Source: a virus
Virus record (IMG/VR): IMGVR_UViG_3300008448_000469
Coordinates: 1-28,183 of that record
DNA: 28,183 bases
Strand: one strand, 5' to 3'
A model generated the notes under the pieces. The model worked only from the letters and a program-made list of their open reading frames with translations, searched no databases and was not told the origin of the DNA. Below, piece by piece: positions 22,435-28,183 of the stretch; position 1 is the stretch's first letter; every line of letters begins with the position of its first letter. A program made the translations under genes and the position numbers.

Positions 22435-22696
22435 CAGAACACATCGCTACCACTGGTTCTATCTTAGGAGCAATTTTAAGAATATCGCCAGGCTGTACTT
22501 CCAAAATCAGACAGATACGCTCCAGAACATCAGGAGAAGGTATGTACTTATCGTCTACATAAATCTTACGTGTTGTTGTCGGAGACAATTCCGACAGTTT
22601 ACTCAGCTTGAACGACGAAACCCCACGCTGATCTAGAAGGTCCCGCAGCGTATTAACTAGCTGCCCGCAAGTTGTGTATGACGAGTAGTAAGGCAT
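22412..22696 (-). CDS. XRE-family helix-turn-helix regulator
   Basis: A 94-residue protein with a Cro/CI-type helix-turn-helix between about residues 16 and 70: LRDLLDQRGVSSFKLSKLSE, LSPTTTRKIYVDDKYIPSPD, then VLERICLILEVQPGDILKIA. Proteins of this type bind palindromic operators and usually repress. The C-terminal 20 residues hold two Cys (MCSGVCPSG) and come from the region overlapping the next gene. The motif ACTGTCA lies 2 nt before the start codon. It could control the following virion genes; the target is not known. Confidence 0.82.
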   Translation of the reverse strand: MPYYSSYTTCGQLVNTLRDLLDQRGVSSFKLSKLSELSPTTTRKIYVDDKYIPSPDVLERICLILEVQPGDILKIAPKIEPVVAMCSGVCPSGL

Positions 22697-22722
22697 AGTG
22701 ACAGTTTACAGATCCTAAAAGT

Positions 22723-23055
22723 TTAAGTTTTAAACGTAGGAATTAAGAAACTCGAATCCAAACCAGCTTCCCGGATCATGGCGTTGCAGGTACTCGCATT
22801 CAAAGCAAACCAAGATTGCTGATCGATACCCAGTATTTCGCCAACTTCTTTGATGCGGCACAGCAAAGGTCGCTCATCGTAAACAGAACATTTACCATCT
22901 ATAAATTTTTCACAACTACCATCATCGAGTACGCTATACGGAAAACTCTGTCCAATTAACTTAAAGACAAGCGAATCCGCAGACAAACAAACCGACACAG
23001 CGTTGCCAATACGGCGACAACATTCACCACATTGCGTGCAAGGGAAATCTTCCAT
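22723..23055 (-). CDS. YkgJ-family cysteine cluster protein (zinc/iron-chelating type)
   Basis: A 110-residue protein with the YkgJ pattern: PCTQCGECCR at residues 5-14 (C6, C9, C12, C13), then CEKFIDGKCSVYDERPLLCR in the middle, and a later Cys pair region near ASTCNAM. Family members are thought to bind Zn or Fe with these cysteines; many bacteria and phages have them with no known reaction. It overlaps the GT2 gene stop by one base. It could be involved in modification of a cofactor or of the glycan genes next to it; this is a guess. Confidence 0.8.
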   Translation of the reverse strand: MEDFPCTQCGECCRRIGNAVSVCLSADSLVFKLIGQSFPYSVLDDGSCEKFIDGKCSVYDERPLLCRIKEVGEILGIDQQSWFALNASTCNAMIREAGLDSSFLIPTFKT

Positions 23056-23837
23056 CAGAAGCCCAAGTTCTTCTGACGCACAAAATGTAAATCGTACGTT
23101 GTAAAGTCCAGAGGTAGGCTTGGGTTATTAAAGGGGGTTTCATACACTTCCCCTTCAACATGAGCTTGCCACGCCGGTGACCATTTCGCGTGTAAGTAAT
23201 GTTTATTAAGTTCGTGCGCAATATGAATCCCATTAGCAAGTTCAGGTTCACTACGCCAAGTTTGCGAACCATCTTGGTAATCGCCGCAGGTTTCTCCGTG
23301 GTAATAGGGGACGCCTACAGACATATGACGCTTAAGCTCGCGATGCTTGAAGCGCATTCCGTAATCCATGTCCTCGCAATACGCCGGATAGAGGTTCTCA
23401 TCAAAGAGCCCGTACTCCTGAACGACCCAATCTTTGATAAGAAAGATATCCCAACTTCCGTTTTCGCCGTGAACAATCCCGGTTTCTGCATCCTGAGCGT
23501 GTGTAACCATCGAGCTTAAAAAGCCCGGTGTAAACATTAAATCGTGATTCGTGATCACCCAGTACGGGGCGTTCATATACGATTTAATGATCAAGTTCCA
23601 CGCACCGCTGCACCCGAGGTTCGAGGGCAAGTGGCACACAACGACTTTCTTCACGTACTTATGCGGGACCTCGCGCAGCAGATCCAGCTCGTGTGTAATC
23701 TGATCCCGTCCGTTGTTATCGAAGACAACAAAAGTATCTACAGGATAATCGATGCTGTAGAACAACCTGTACACCCAATGAGGTGCGTTAACACAAGCCG
23801 TACCAATAACGGGTATGGAGGGCGTCGTTGTATCCAC
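23055..23837 (-). CDS. GT2-family glycosyltransferase
   Basis: A 260-residue GT-A enzyme. The N-terminus IPVIGTACVNAPHWVYRLFY leads to a short acidic site (FVVFDNNGRD at 36-45), SNLGCSGAWNLIIKS at 72-86 as in GT2 rhamnosyl-like transferases, a metal-binding NHD at 97-99, and FDENLYPAYCEDMDYGMRFK at 145-164, the usual ED-x-D-x-GxR box. It probably adds a sugar to a polysaccharide or a virion protein. The start is GTG at 23837. It is divergent from the FkbM gene, 44 nt away, so both may be controlled from that gap. Confidence 0.82.
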   Translation of the reverse strand: MDTTTPSIPVIGTACVNAPHWVYRLFYSIDYPVDTFVVFDNNGRDQITHELDLLREVPHKYVKKVVVCHLPSNLGCSGAWNLIIKSYMNAPYWVITNHDLMFTPGFLSSMVTHAQDAETGIVHGENGSWDIFLIKDWVVQEYGLFDENLYPAYCEDMDYGMRFKHRELKRHMSVGVPYYHGETCGDYQDGSQTWRSEPELANGIHIAHELNKHYLHAKWSPAWQAHVEGEVYETPFNNPSLPLDFTTYDLHFVRQKNLGF

Positions 23838-23881
23838 TTTCGACGTTTAACTGCTACTATGTTAACACTTAATCCCGAACC
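23838..23881. promoter_or_regulatory. Divergent intergenic region between GT2 and FkbM genes
   Basis: A 44-nt gap between two divergent starts. It includes TACTAT at 23855-23860, a possible -10 for the plus strand, and GTTAAC just after it. No good -35 is visible for either direction. Any promoter here is a weak guess based on layout. Confidence 0.3.
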
Positions 23882-24586
23882 GTGACGACATTCCTCTGGG
23901 GCCCGAAGGAGTCACTAATAGTCCCCACACCGGACGTTGGTTTTTTGATGCACGACGATGACTCCGGACGTTGCCAAATGCACAACGTGGGCATCCCAGA
24001 GAAAAACCTGATCGACTGGGCCCGTCAGTTTTCCGACAAAACCAAAAATTTCATCGATTGTGGCGCTCACATGGGCGCGTACTCCATCCTGCTTGCAGAC
24101 GGATTTAAAGAAGTTCTTGCATTCGAAGCACAACGTCGCACGTTTTTTCAGCTGTGCGGCAACATCTTTATAAACGAGAAAAGCAACATCACCCCCAGGC
24201 ACATCGCCGTAACCGATAAAGTCCACGCTCACCAGAACGTGACCCTATCCGTCGTATCCGAAGACGGTGGCGGCTCGACCGTTCTGATCCCCAGGCAACC
24301 TGTGCTGAGCAGCGAACGCGTGCCGGCAATGCACTTGGACGAATACCGCATCGACGACGTGGGGCTGATCAAGCTCGACATCGAGGGCGGCGAACTGGCT
24401 GCACTCAAGGGCGCTGAACTCACCATCAAGCGTAGTGGTTACCCTCCGATCATCTTCGAAGCCAACAACGACAGCTGGTACATCCAGAAGAAACAAGAAC
24501 TGTTTAGTTATCTTTCTGATATAGGCTACAAAATTGCGGAAATTCGCCCGTACGAAAACATGTACGTCGCCATGAAACAGGACTAA
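23882..24586 (+). CDS. FkbM-family methyltransferase
   Basis: A 234-residue SAM-dependent methyltransferase from GTG at 23882. Motif I NFIDCGAHMGAYSILLADG at residues 56-74 binds S-adenosylmethionine, an acidic EVLAFEAQRRTF follows in motif II position, and DDVGLIKLDIEGGELAALKG at about 157-176 is the FkbM signature. FkbM-like enzymes put methyl groups on hydroxyls of sugars or other small molecules. Next to a GT2 gene it likely caps a phage- or host-derived glycan. It is one of only four plus-strand genes. Its stop overlaps the end of a small convergent frame. Confidence 0.87.
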   Translation: MTTFLWGPKESLIVPTPDVGFLMHDDDSGRCQMHNVGIPEKNLIDWARQFSDKTKNFIDCGAHMGAYSILLADGFKEVLAFEAQRRTFFQLCGNIFINEKSNITPRHIAVTDKVHAHQNVTLSVVSEDGGGSTVLIPRQPVLSSERVPAMHLDEYRIDDVGLIKLDIEGGELAALKGAELTIKRSGYPPIIFEANNDSWYIQKKQELFSYLSDIGYKIAEIRPYENMYVAMKQD

Positions 24587-24669
24587 GGCAGGATCTTGGA
24601 CGCCATCCACAACAGGCAAGCGCACGTTAAAACGTACGCAACCAAGATCTCCGCAATAGCCTTGCCCAT
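24583..24669 (-). CDS. 28-residue small membrane protein (candidate)
   Basis: Read directly: ATG at 24669 to TAG at 24583, giving 28 residues, MGKAIAEILVAYVLTCACLL followed by WMASKILP. It is one hydrophobic helix with Lys at both ends, so it could span a membrane. It starts 7 nt after the dCMP deaminase stop in the same direction and ends overlapping the stop of the FkbM gene. No other gene fills this gap. Small membrane peptides are common in phages but no function can be inferred. Confidence 0.45.
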   Translation of the reverse strand: MGKAIAEILVAYVLTCACLLWMASKILP

Positions 24670-24676
24670 AGCCGTA

Positions 24677-25117
24677 CTAGAAATCAACTTCTAGGAGCGT
24701 CAAATCAACCTTAGCTTCCCTAAACATCGACTGGGACATCGTAAAACTGTCAATCCATCGATCCGGAATAGGAAAATCAGGGGCGACCACGCGGGTAATA
24801 CCTGCTTGGATCAGCAGCGTGCAGCAGTTGCTGCAGGGCAGAAAAGGCCAAACGTAGACCGTAGACCCCTCCAAACTGACACCATTACGTGCCGCGTGGG
24901 CAATGATGTTTGCCTCAGCGTGGACGGTGCGCAGTAGCTTCTCGTCGCGATTCGACAAACGACCCGGCAGATCCGCAACGCCTCGAGGGAAACCGTTGTA
25001 ACCGGTTCCCAGGACGCGCCGGTTTTTAACGGCAACCGCGCCCACCTGTGTCGATGGGTCTTTACTCCACGAGGCAATGAGCTTGGCCTGCTCTAGAAAC
25101 CGGCTATCCCAAGACAC
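24677..25117 (-). CDS. dCMP deaminase
   Basis: A 146-residue zinc-dependent deaminase. The catalytic HAE is at residues 66-68 (LLRTVHAEANIIAHAARNG), and the zinc-binding PCSNC at 94-98. The N-terminus MSWDSRFLEQAKLIASWSKD with DPSTQVGAV is typical of deoxycytidylate deaminases, which convert dCMP to dUMP, the precursor of dTMP. Length and motifs are normal. In phages it supplies thymidine nucleotides for replication. The start is GTG at 25117; it follows the previous gene by 3 nt in the accessory minus-strand operon. Confidence 0.93.
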   Translation of the reverse strand: MSWDSRFLEQAKLIASWSKDPSTQVGAVAVKNRRVLGTGYNGFPRGVADLPGRLSNRDEKLLRTVHAEANIIAHAARNGVSLEGSTVYVWPFLPCSNCCTLLIQAGITRVVAPDFPIPDRWIDSFTMSQSMFREAKVDLTLLEVDF

Positions 25118-25120
25118 GGG

Positions 25121-25354
25121 TCAAACGAAAGCAACGTTGTCTGCAGCGTCGTCCAACGAATACGTCAGCGACGGGGGCCACTCCTCAGGACGGGCAGCGT
25201 GAGTGGTCTCGACAATATAGAAACGCATAAGGCTACCTCGGGAGTTTTTCTTCTCGCCGTAGCCAATGATGACGCCGTGTTTGTTGGGTAGGCTGAGGTT
25301 AGCTGACGCTTTCTTTTTGCCCACGTGGGTTCCGATCGGATACTTCATGTTCAT
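25121..25354 (-). CDS. Small protein, possible SH3-like fold, unknown
   Basis: A 77-residue protein beginning MNMKYPIGTHVGKKKASANL. The pattern YPIGTHVG....HGVIIGYGEKKNSRG...RFYIVE has alternating strands and glycines as in small SH3-like or KOW-type proteins, though no family is certain. It overlaps the upstream gene by 56 nt, with both frames looking real. It is part of the accessory operon leading to the dCMP deaminase. Confidence 0.6.
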   Translation of the reverse strand: MNMKYPIGTHVGKKKASANLSLPNKHGVIIGYGEKKNSRGSLMRFYIVETTHAARPEEWPPSLTYSLDDAADNVAFV

Positions 25355-25499
25355 TTAGAGGCCAGTAGTAATCACAGTTAGGACCAGGCTCAGGAGGAGC
25401 CATGTAGCTCTGGTAGCGTCCGGGGTCGGCTACGTAACGGTAGCATTTCATGCGCAGGGAGCACAACTCCCCGTTAGCACACTTGGAAATATCAGCCAT
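25299..25499 (-). CDS. Small Cys-containing protein, unknown
   Basis: A 66-residue protein starting MADISKCANGELCSLRMKCY and continuing RYVADPGRYQSYMAPPEPGP. Cys at 7, 13, 19 and 42 could form a metal site or disulphides. The KC-NG-LC-L-KCYR pattern is frequent in phage genomes without known function. The last 18 residues overlap the next gene by 56 nt; the shared part is hydrophilic. The start is ATG at 25499, just after the stop of the zinc-ribbon gene. Confidence 0.65.
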   Translation of the reverse strand: MADISKCANGELCSLRMKCYRYVADPGRYQSYMAPPEPGPNCDYYWPLNEHEVSDRNPRGQKESVS

Positions 25500-25871
25500 T
25501 TATCTAGTCAAAATGTATGTAGAACATTCTGACGCAAACGTGCCGCCCGCCTCAGGAAACCCAAAAGAGCATTCACCTTTTGTCATGTATTGGCACGACT
25601 CGCATGTAGCGGAATTGTGCTGACTCTGAGCGGGTGTATGCCCGCCCAACGCTGACCGCAACTTGTCGACGATCTGGGCGTTCTGAGTAGCCGTGCGATA
25701 AAACGCCTGAGTTACCTCATATGTCGTAGTGCGGTGTCCGCAGTTTGCACAAGCTTTACGACGACGCGTAAGGCCGTCCGTGGTGCGGCTTTCAATAACC
25801 TTAAACCCCAGTTGCCCGCACTTAGGGCACACACTAGGGTGAAACTGCGAGGATTTATTATTTGCTTTCAT
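25500..25871 (-). CDS. NrdR-like zinc-ribbon protein without ATP-cone
   Basis: A 123-residue protein. Residues 14-53 match the NrdR zinc ribbon: VCPKCGQLGFKVIESRTTDG, then RRRKACANCGHRTTTYEV (C15, C18, C41, C44). Bacterial NrdR is about 150 residues with an ATP-cone and represses ribonucleotide reductase; here the second half is a different Cys-containing part (CESCQYMTKGECSFGF). It may therefore bind DNA or RNA without nucleotide sensing. It overlaps the AP2 gene by 14 nt. A second, shorter zinc ribbon of this type is at 26269-26505. Confidence 0.75.
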   Translation of the reverse strand: MKANNKSSQFHPSVCPKCGQLGFKVIESRTTDGLTRRRKACANCGHRTTTYEVTQAFYRTATQNAQIVDKLRSALGGHTPAQSQHNSATCESCQYMTKGECSFGFPEAGGTFASECSTYILTR

Positions 25872-26139
25872 GTGTCTCCGAAATATCGTTTATTACGGCA
25901 TAATCTCCAATAATTCTGAGGGCTGCTTTGTTGTAGGCCAAGGCCGCCTCCACTTCAGTTTCAAAAGTACCTAGGTGATACCGGCGCCCTTTGTACCCTA
26001 GAGATGCGCGGTAAGGGTGCGTTGCGGTCCCTTTTGACACACCCCTGTACTTACTGAATGCGTTTTTTTTCAGGGGTCGGGTTGCTTGCGACAAGTAATA
26101 GTCTTTGTCGGACATCCGACGGGTCAAGTAACTAGCCAC
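25858..26139 (-). CDS. AP2-domain DNA-binding protein
   Basis: A 93-residue protein whose residues 29-80 form an AP2/ERF-type domain: SKYRGVSKGTATHPYRASLG, YKGRRYHLGTFETEVEAALA, then YNKAALRIIGDYA. The domain binds DNA through a three-stranded sheet; in phages it often occurs fused with HNH nucleases, but here it stands alone and no nuclease motif is present. It could be a regulator or the remains of a mobile endonuclease. The start is GTG at 26139, with ATG at 26115 as alternative. Confidence 0.85.
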   Translation of the reverse strand: MASYLTRRMSDKDYYLSQATRPLKKNAFSKYRGVSKGTATHPYRASLGYKGRRYHLGTFETEVEAALAYNKAALRIIGDYAVINDISETHESK

Positions 26140-26268
26140 GGTGAATCAACTAAAGCTCAAGTTTGGTGTTAAAATTTGAATCCAATGATTTCTCGAAATC
26201 ACTGGGCATTCCGTAGTTGGGAGGGCTGCGGTGAGGCTGACACCTCGTGAGGATCAGCCACCTTCCCC
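26140..26268. other. Gap with two dyad symmetries
   Basis: No convincing gene. It holds the near-perfect palindrome TGATTTC-TC-GAAATCA (26186-26201) and an imperfect one, CTGACACCTC-GT-GAGGATCAG (about 26235-26255). No T run follows either on the minus strand, so they are not typical terminators. They could be operators for the AP2 protein gene downstream. A minus-strand frame crosses part of the gap but overlaps the zinc-ribbon gene and looks like a shadow. Confidence 0.45.
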
Positions 26269-26505
26269 CTAATCCTCCTCGGGATCGCAGTGGTCGAAGT
26301 AGAACCCCTGCAACCGCTCCACAATATCGTGCGCTGCCACGAGTTGCTGGAAAAACTTCTCGCTTACAACATACGAAGTCATGCGGTGCTTGCAGATGTA
26401 GCACTCGTTACGTCTGCGCTTTGCCCTGCGGTTGTATGTGGCCTCCTGCATAACCAGGCGCATTGCCCCGTTGCATTCAGGGCAACGTTGCTCGCCTAAG
26501 TTCAC
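26269..26505 (-). CDS. Short NrdR-like zinc-ribbon protein
   Basis: A 78-residue protein: MNLGEQRCPECNGAMRLVMQ, then RRNECYICKHRMTSYVVSEK. The four Cys (C8, C11, C35, C38) and the RRR-NEC-x-x-C-x-H-R-x-x-x-Y-V spacing are those of the NrdR zinc ribbon, with no ATP-cone. The tail is acidic (FDHCDPEED). The start is GTG at 26505, overlapping the stop of the preceding gene. Likely a nucleic acid-binding protein; it differs from the one at 25500 in its C-terminus. Confidence 0.7.
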   Translation of the reverse strand: MNLGEQRCPECNGAMRLVMQEATYNRRAKRRRNECYICKHRMTSYVVSEKFFQQLVAAHDIVERLQGFYFDHCDPEED

Positions 26506-26768
26506 AGGGCCTCCAGCTCGGCGGCGATGGCACGAAGCGCATCCGAGGCTTTAGCGCTTGTCAGTTGAGATGCAGCAGCCCGCAAGGCGGCGGCGAGAGC
26601 GGGAATCAGATCCTCACTGGTGTACTCAACACGCACCGGATAAGTGCCAAAGGCTGTCACCACCGCCTGCGCAGCGGGTGAAAGCGGCGCCGCAATGCCG
26701 TGCTCACTCATCAGCAGCAGAGCCTCGTGCTCCTCGTTGGTGAGGTCGTCCATCAGTTGTTCAGTCAT
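26502..26768 (-). CDS. Small helical protein, LSPAAQAV type
   Basis: An 88-residue protein from ATG at 26768, which overlaps the previous stop (ATGA); the frame is open up to 26882 but that part lies inside the next gene. It contains LSPAAQAVVTAFGTYPV, then LIPALAAALRAAASQLTSAK and ALRAIAAELEAL. The layout resembles that of the protein at 27178-27525 and I associate it with short cyanobacterial and cyanophage proteins. No function is known; the helices may mediate protein contacts. Confidence 0.65.
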   Translation of the reverse strand: MTEQLMDDLTNEEHEALLLMSEHGIAAPLSPAAQAVVTAFGTYPVRVEYTSEDLIPALAAALRAAASQLTSAKASDALRAIAAELEAL

Positions 26769-26980
26769 TCGTCCAGCTCCTTGACGAGTTTCTTGAGTGC
26801 CTTGAATTCCCCCCACGTCAGCTTGATGGACTGATCGCTCTGGCTGCTGAAATGGGCGTCGAAACCCGCGCCGTTGTGCCATAGGGACACTTCGAGGTAG
26901 GCATCAGGTTTGGCGAGACAGTCAAACTTTTGAAGGGAGGTGAATGCAGCATCAAGCTTGTAGAGCGTGATGTCAGTCAT
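26765..26980 (-). CDS. Small protein, unknown
   Basis: A 71-residue protein from ATG at 26980 (MTDITLYKLDAAFTSLQKFD), chosen over an upstream ATG at 27007 because the preceding gene stops at 26973 and the ATGACTGA overlap is a usual coupling. It is mixed in character (YLEVSLWHNGAGFDAHFSSQ, then a Lys/Leu-rich end KALKKLVKELDE). No family recognised. It lies in a run of short genes with 4-8 nt overlaps. Confidence 0.6.
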   Translation of the reverse strand: MTDITLYKLDAAFTSLQKFDCLAKPDAYLEVSLWHNGAGFDAHFSSQSDQSIKLTWGEFKALKKLVKELDE

Positions 26981-27185
26981 CGGAAAGATTCCAGTAGCTA
27001 ATAGCAAAAAACGGAAACCGTGGTTTGGGAAACACTATCCACGTCTTATGACTGGACAAGTCAATCCATCCAGTTAACCCTCGCGGATCTAGGGCTCCTT
27101 GGTTATGCCATACGAGGCCGAATACCTTACCCCAATCAGAAGTAATTTGAATCGGTGGGTCAGGCTGAATCTGCGGGTCAGGCAT
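26973..27185 (-). CDS. Small protein rich in Trp and Pro, unknown
   Basis: A 70-residue protein beginning MPDPQIQPDPPIQITSDWGK, then WHNQGALDPRGLTGWIDLSS and ending in FFAISYWNLSDD. It has four to five Trp and many Pro for its size and may be a small beta-rich domain. It overlaps the genes on both sides by 8 nt. Function unknown. Confidence 0.55.
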   Translation of the reverse strand: MPDPQIQPDPPIQITSDWGKVFGLVWHNQGALDPRGLTGWIDLSSHKTWIVFPKPRFPFFAISYWNLSDD

Positions 27186-27525
27186 GGTAGTTTTCTAATT
27201 CGCGAGCAATAATTTGAAGCCTGTGGCGAGCAAACGCAGCGCCTGACATTTGATCTACAGAGTAAGGAGTGAGGTAATCTGCAGCGGCTTTGAGTGCTGC
27301 CGCGAGCATTTCGCGATCATTCACTTCTCGATTCAGTCGATCAGCTTCAGTACAGTATGCTTCGTAAATAGCATCTGCAGCAGGAGAAAGACTTCTGTAC
27401 TGCGGAGCCAAATTGCCTAACTCGTCAATTAGCCCAGCTTTTCGAAGAAACTTGCGAGCATCTGCTGGATTCTTGTACTTAGACAAGAAACTTTTGATGT
27501 GTTCCGGCGTTAGTCGATCGGTCAT
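27178..27525 (-). CDS. Helical protein related to the LSPAAQAV-type gene
   Basis: A 115-residue protein. The N-terminal half, MTDRLTPEHIKSFLSKYKNP, is unique; the second half shares the pattern of the gene at 26502: LSPAADAIYEAYCTEADRLN, MLAAALKAAADYLTPYS and RLQIIARELENY. The pattern LSPAA-x-A...LAAAL-x-AA is likely a repeated helical module. It starts 21 nt after the previous stop and overlaps the next gene. Function unknown. Confidence 0.65.
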   Translation of the reverse strand: MTDRLTPEHIKSFLSKYKNPADARKFLRKAGLIDELGNLAPQYRSLSPAADAIYEAYCTEADRLNREVNDREMLAAALKAAADYLTPYSVDQMSGAAFARHRLQIIARELENYHA

Positions 27526-27546
27526 GAGAAGGAGAAGTGAGGTGGT

Positions 27547-27813
27547 CTACTTAAGTTGATGCTTGCGCTTAGAGGCCAAGTCAGCGTTCGTGATGCCCAT
27601 ACGCAGACAATACCCTCGGCAATAATAGTGACGGTCCCACCCACACGGGAAAGCAGTTTCAAGCCTGATTTCTTTTGGTTGAGCAAGAATATCCAAACAC
27701 TCGGGATCTGGTGGATGATGTGCCGATGGACAGTGCTGACAAGCACCAGGGCGCATCTCTGGTACTGGTTCTGGAAGAAGCTTTGGCGCAGCAATCTTGA
27801 TTGTTGAGGTCAT
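27547..27813 (-). CDS. Small Cys/His-rich protein, probable metal-binding
   Basis: An 88-residue protein with RPGACQHCPSAHHPPDPECL near residue 21-40 and TAFPCGWDRHYYCRGYC in the second half. Seven Cys and several His suggest a Zn- or Fe-binding fold. I have the impression this pattern recurs in phages (GACQHCPSAHHP), but no function is known. It starts sharing its first base with the end of the upstream gene. Another frame on the same strand (27522-27794) is a shadow. Confidence 0.65.
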   Translation of the reverse strand: MTSTIKIAAPKLLPEPVPEMRPGACQHCPSAHHPPDPECLDILAQPKEIRLETAFPCGWDRHYYCRGYCLRMGITNADLASKRKHQLK

Positions 27814-28061
27814 TAGTTGATCGGATACTGGGAAGGGAAACAGTCAGCAACTGTGATGTCCAGGTCCATTTGCTCCGCATGGTAAACGCAGGCATGACTG
27901 GGCCAACGCAGAACATTTGATCGCACCTCTTCGACTTCAACTGTTGGTCGTTCGTCCTGAGCGATAGATAAACCAATGTCTTCGGCATCGTAATCGTCAT
28001 CGGCTACGACGTAGCCGCGATACTGAAGCGTGACCATAAAGACTTTCTTGTTGTTGTTCAT
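27813..28061 (-). CDS. Small acidic protein, unknown
   Basis: An 82-residue protein starting MNNNKKVFMVTLQYRGYVVA, followed by a very acidic part (DDDYDAEDIGLSIAQDERPT) and a C-terminus with Cys and His (WPSHACVYHAEQMD). The start at 28061 follows a run of eight C, with no ribosome site visible. The sequence looks like a genuine small alpha/beta protein. Function unknown; it is first in a run of coupled small genes. Confidence 0.6.
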   Translation of the reverse strand: MNNNKKVFMVTLQYRGYVVADDDYDAEDIGLSIAQDERPTVEVEEVRSNVLRWPSHACVYHAEQMDLDITVADCFPSQYPIN

Positions 28062-28102
28062 GGGGGGGGTAGTGATGTTGACATGTGGGCTTGAGGTTTG
28101 TG

Positions 28103-28183
28103 TTAGTCACTAAGTTGAGCCATTTGTTTTTCCATGTGATCCGCCCATGCCACCAGATCGCTGGCACGGACAAGCTGCTCACC
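28103..28183 (-). CDS. C-terminal end of a gene cut by right edge
   Basis: On the minus strand, 26 codons run from the right edge to TAA at 28103: ...EQLVRASDLVAWADHMEKQ and MAQLSD. It is helical and similar in style to the other small helical proteins in this block. It precedes the acidic protein gene by 41 nt. Start and full length lie outside the window. Confidence 0.5.
   Translation of the reverse strand, partial: GEQLVRASDLVAWADHMEKQMAQLSD

Noticed and set aside
28062-28069. Run of eight G (C on the minus strand) before the start at 28061
   Set aside because: It could suggest slippage, but it lies in a non-coding leader and no frame joins across it in a useful way.
1-28183. tRNA genes, CRISPR arrays, insertion sequences, integrase and attachment sites
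   Set aside because: None was recognised on either strand on reading; the only mobile elements seen are the two introns and the intein.

Overview
The window looks like part of the genome of a tailed double-stranded DNA bacteriophage. It carries terminase, portal, scaffold-like and major capsid genes packed almost without gaps, nearly all on the minus strand. A cyanobacterial host is likely but not proven: the capsid and portal types, the many glycan genes inside the structural block and a small helical protein type near the right edge (LSPAA...LAAAL.AAA) are what I associate with cyanophages. No ribosomal RNA, tRNA or CRISPR array was recognised.

Reading the minus strand from right to left (5' to 3'): 28.2-22.7 kb is an accessory block. 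It has small cysteine-rich and helical proteins, two NrdR-like zinc ribbons, an AP2 DNA-binding protein, a dCMP deaminase, a small membrane peptide, a GT2 glycosyltransferase, a cysteine-cluster protein and, on the plus strand, an FkbM methyltransferase. From 22.7 to 18.9 kb come an XRE-type regulator and five overlapping or touching genes for probable virion or head-tail proteins, ending in a possible terminase small subunit. A two-gene plus-strand glycan cassette (GT4 glycosyltransferase and GH130-like propeller) sits at 16.7-18.9 kb. The terminase large subunit follows at 13.9-16.6 kb, then another glycosyltransferase, a DUF3310 protein, two paralogous 94-residue virion-type proteins, four small basic or acidic proteins, a GT17 glycosyltransferase, a Thr-rich protein, portal, scaffold-like protein, three unknown genes, the major capsid protein, a second abundant-type structural protein, a lone plus-strand gene, a helix-hairpin-helix protein and two unknown genes, the last cut by the left edge.

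The most striking content is selfish genetic elements in the two most conserved virion genes. The major capsid gene is split by two related group I introns. The downstream one (3905-4816) has a LAGLIDADG endonuclease, and its splice sites are fixed by P1 and P10 pairings visible in the sequence. The upstream one (about 4953-5303) has no endonuclease and interrupts the gene within its first codons. The terminase large subunit carries a 399-residue LAGLIDADG intein inside its Walker A motif. That intein begins with Pro instead of Cys or Ser and has an F-block Cys, suggesting a class 3-like splicing mechanism.

Other points of note are a 503-nt same-strand overlap of the portal and scaffold-like genes, six glycan or methyltransferase genes spread through the structural region, and two short genes found only by direct reading (12815-12964 and 24583-24669).
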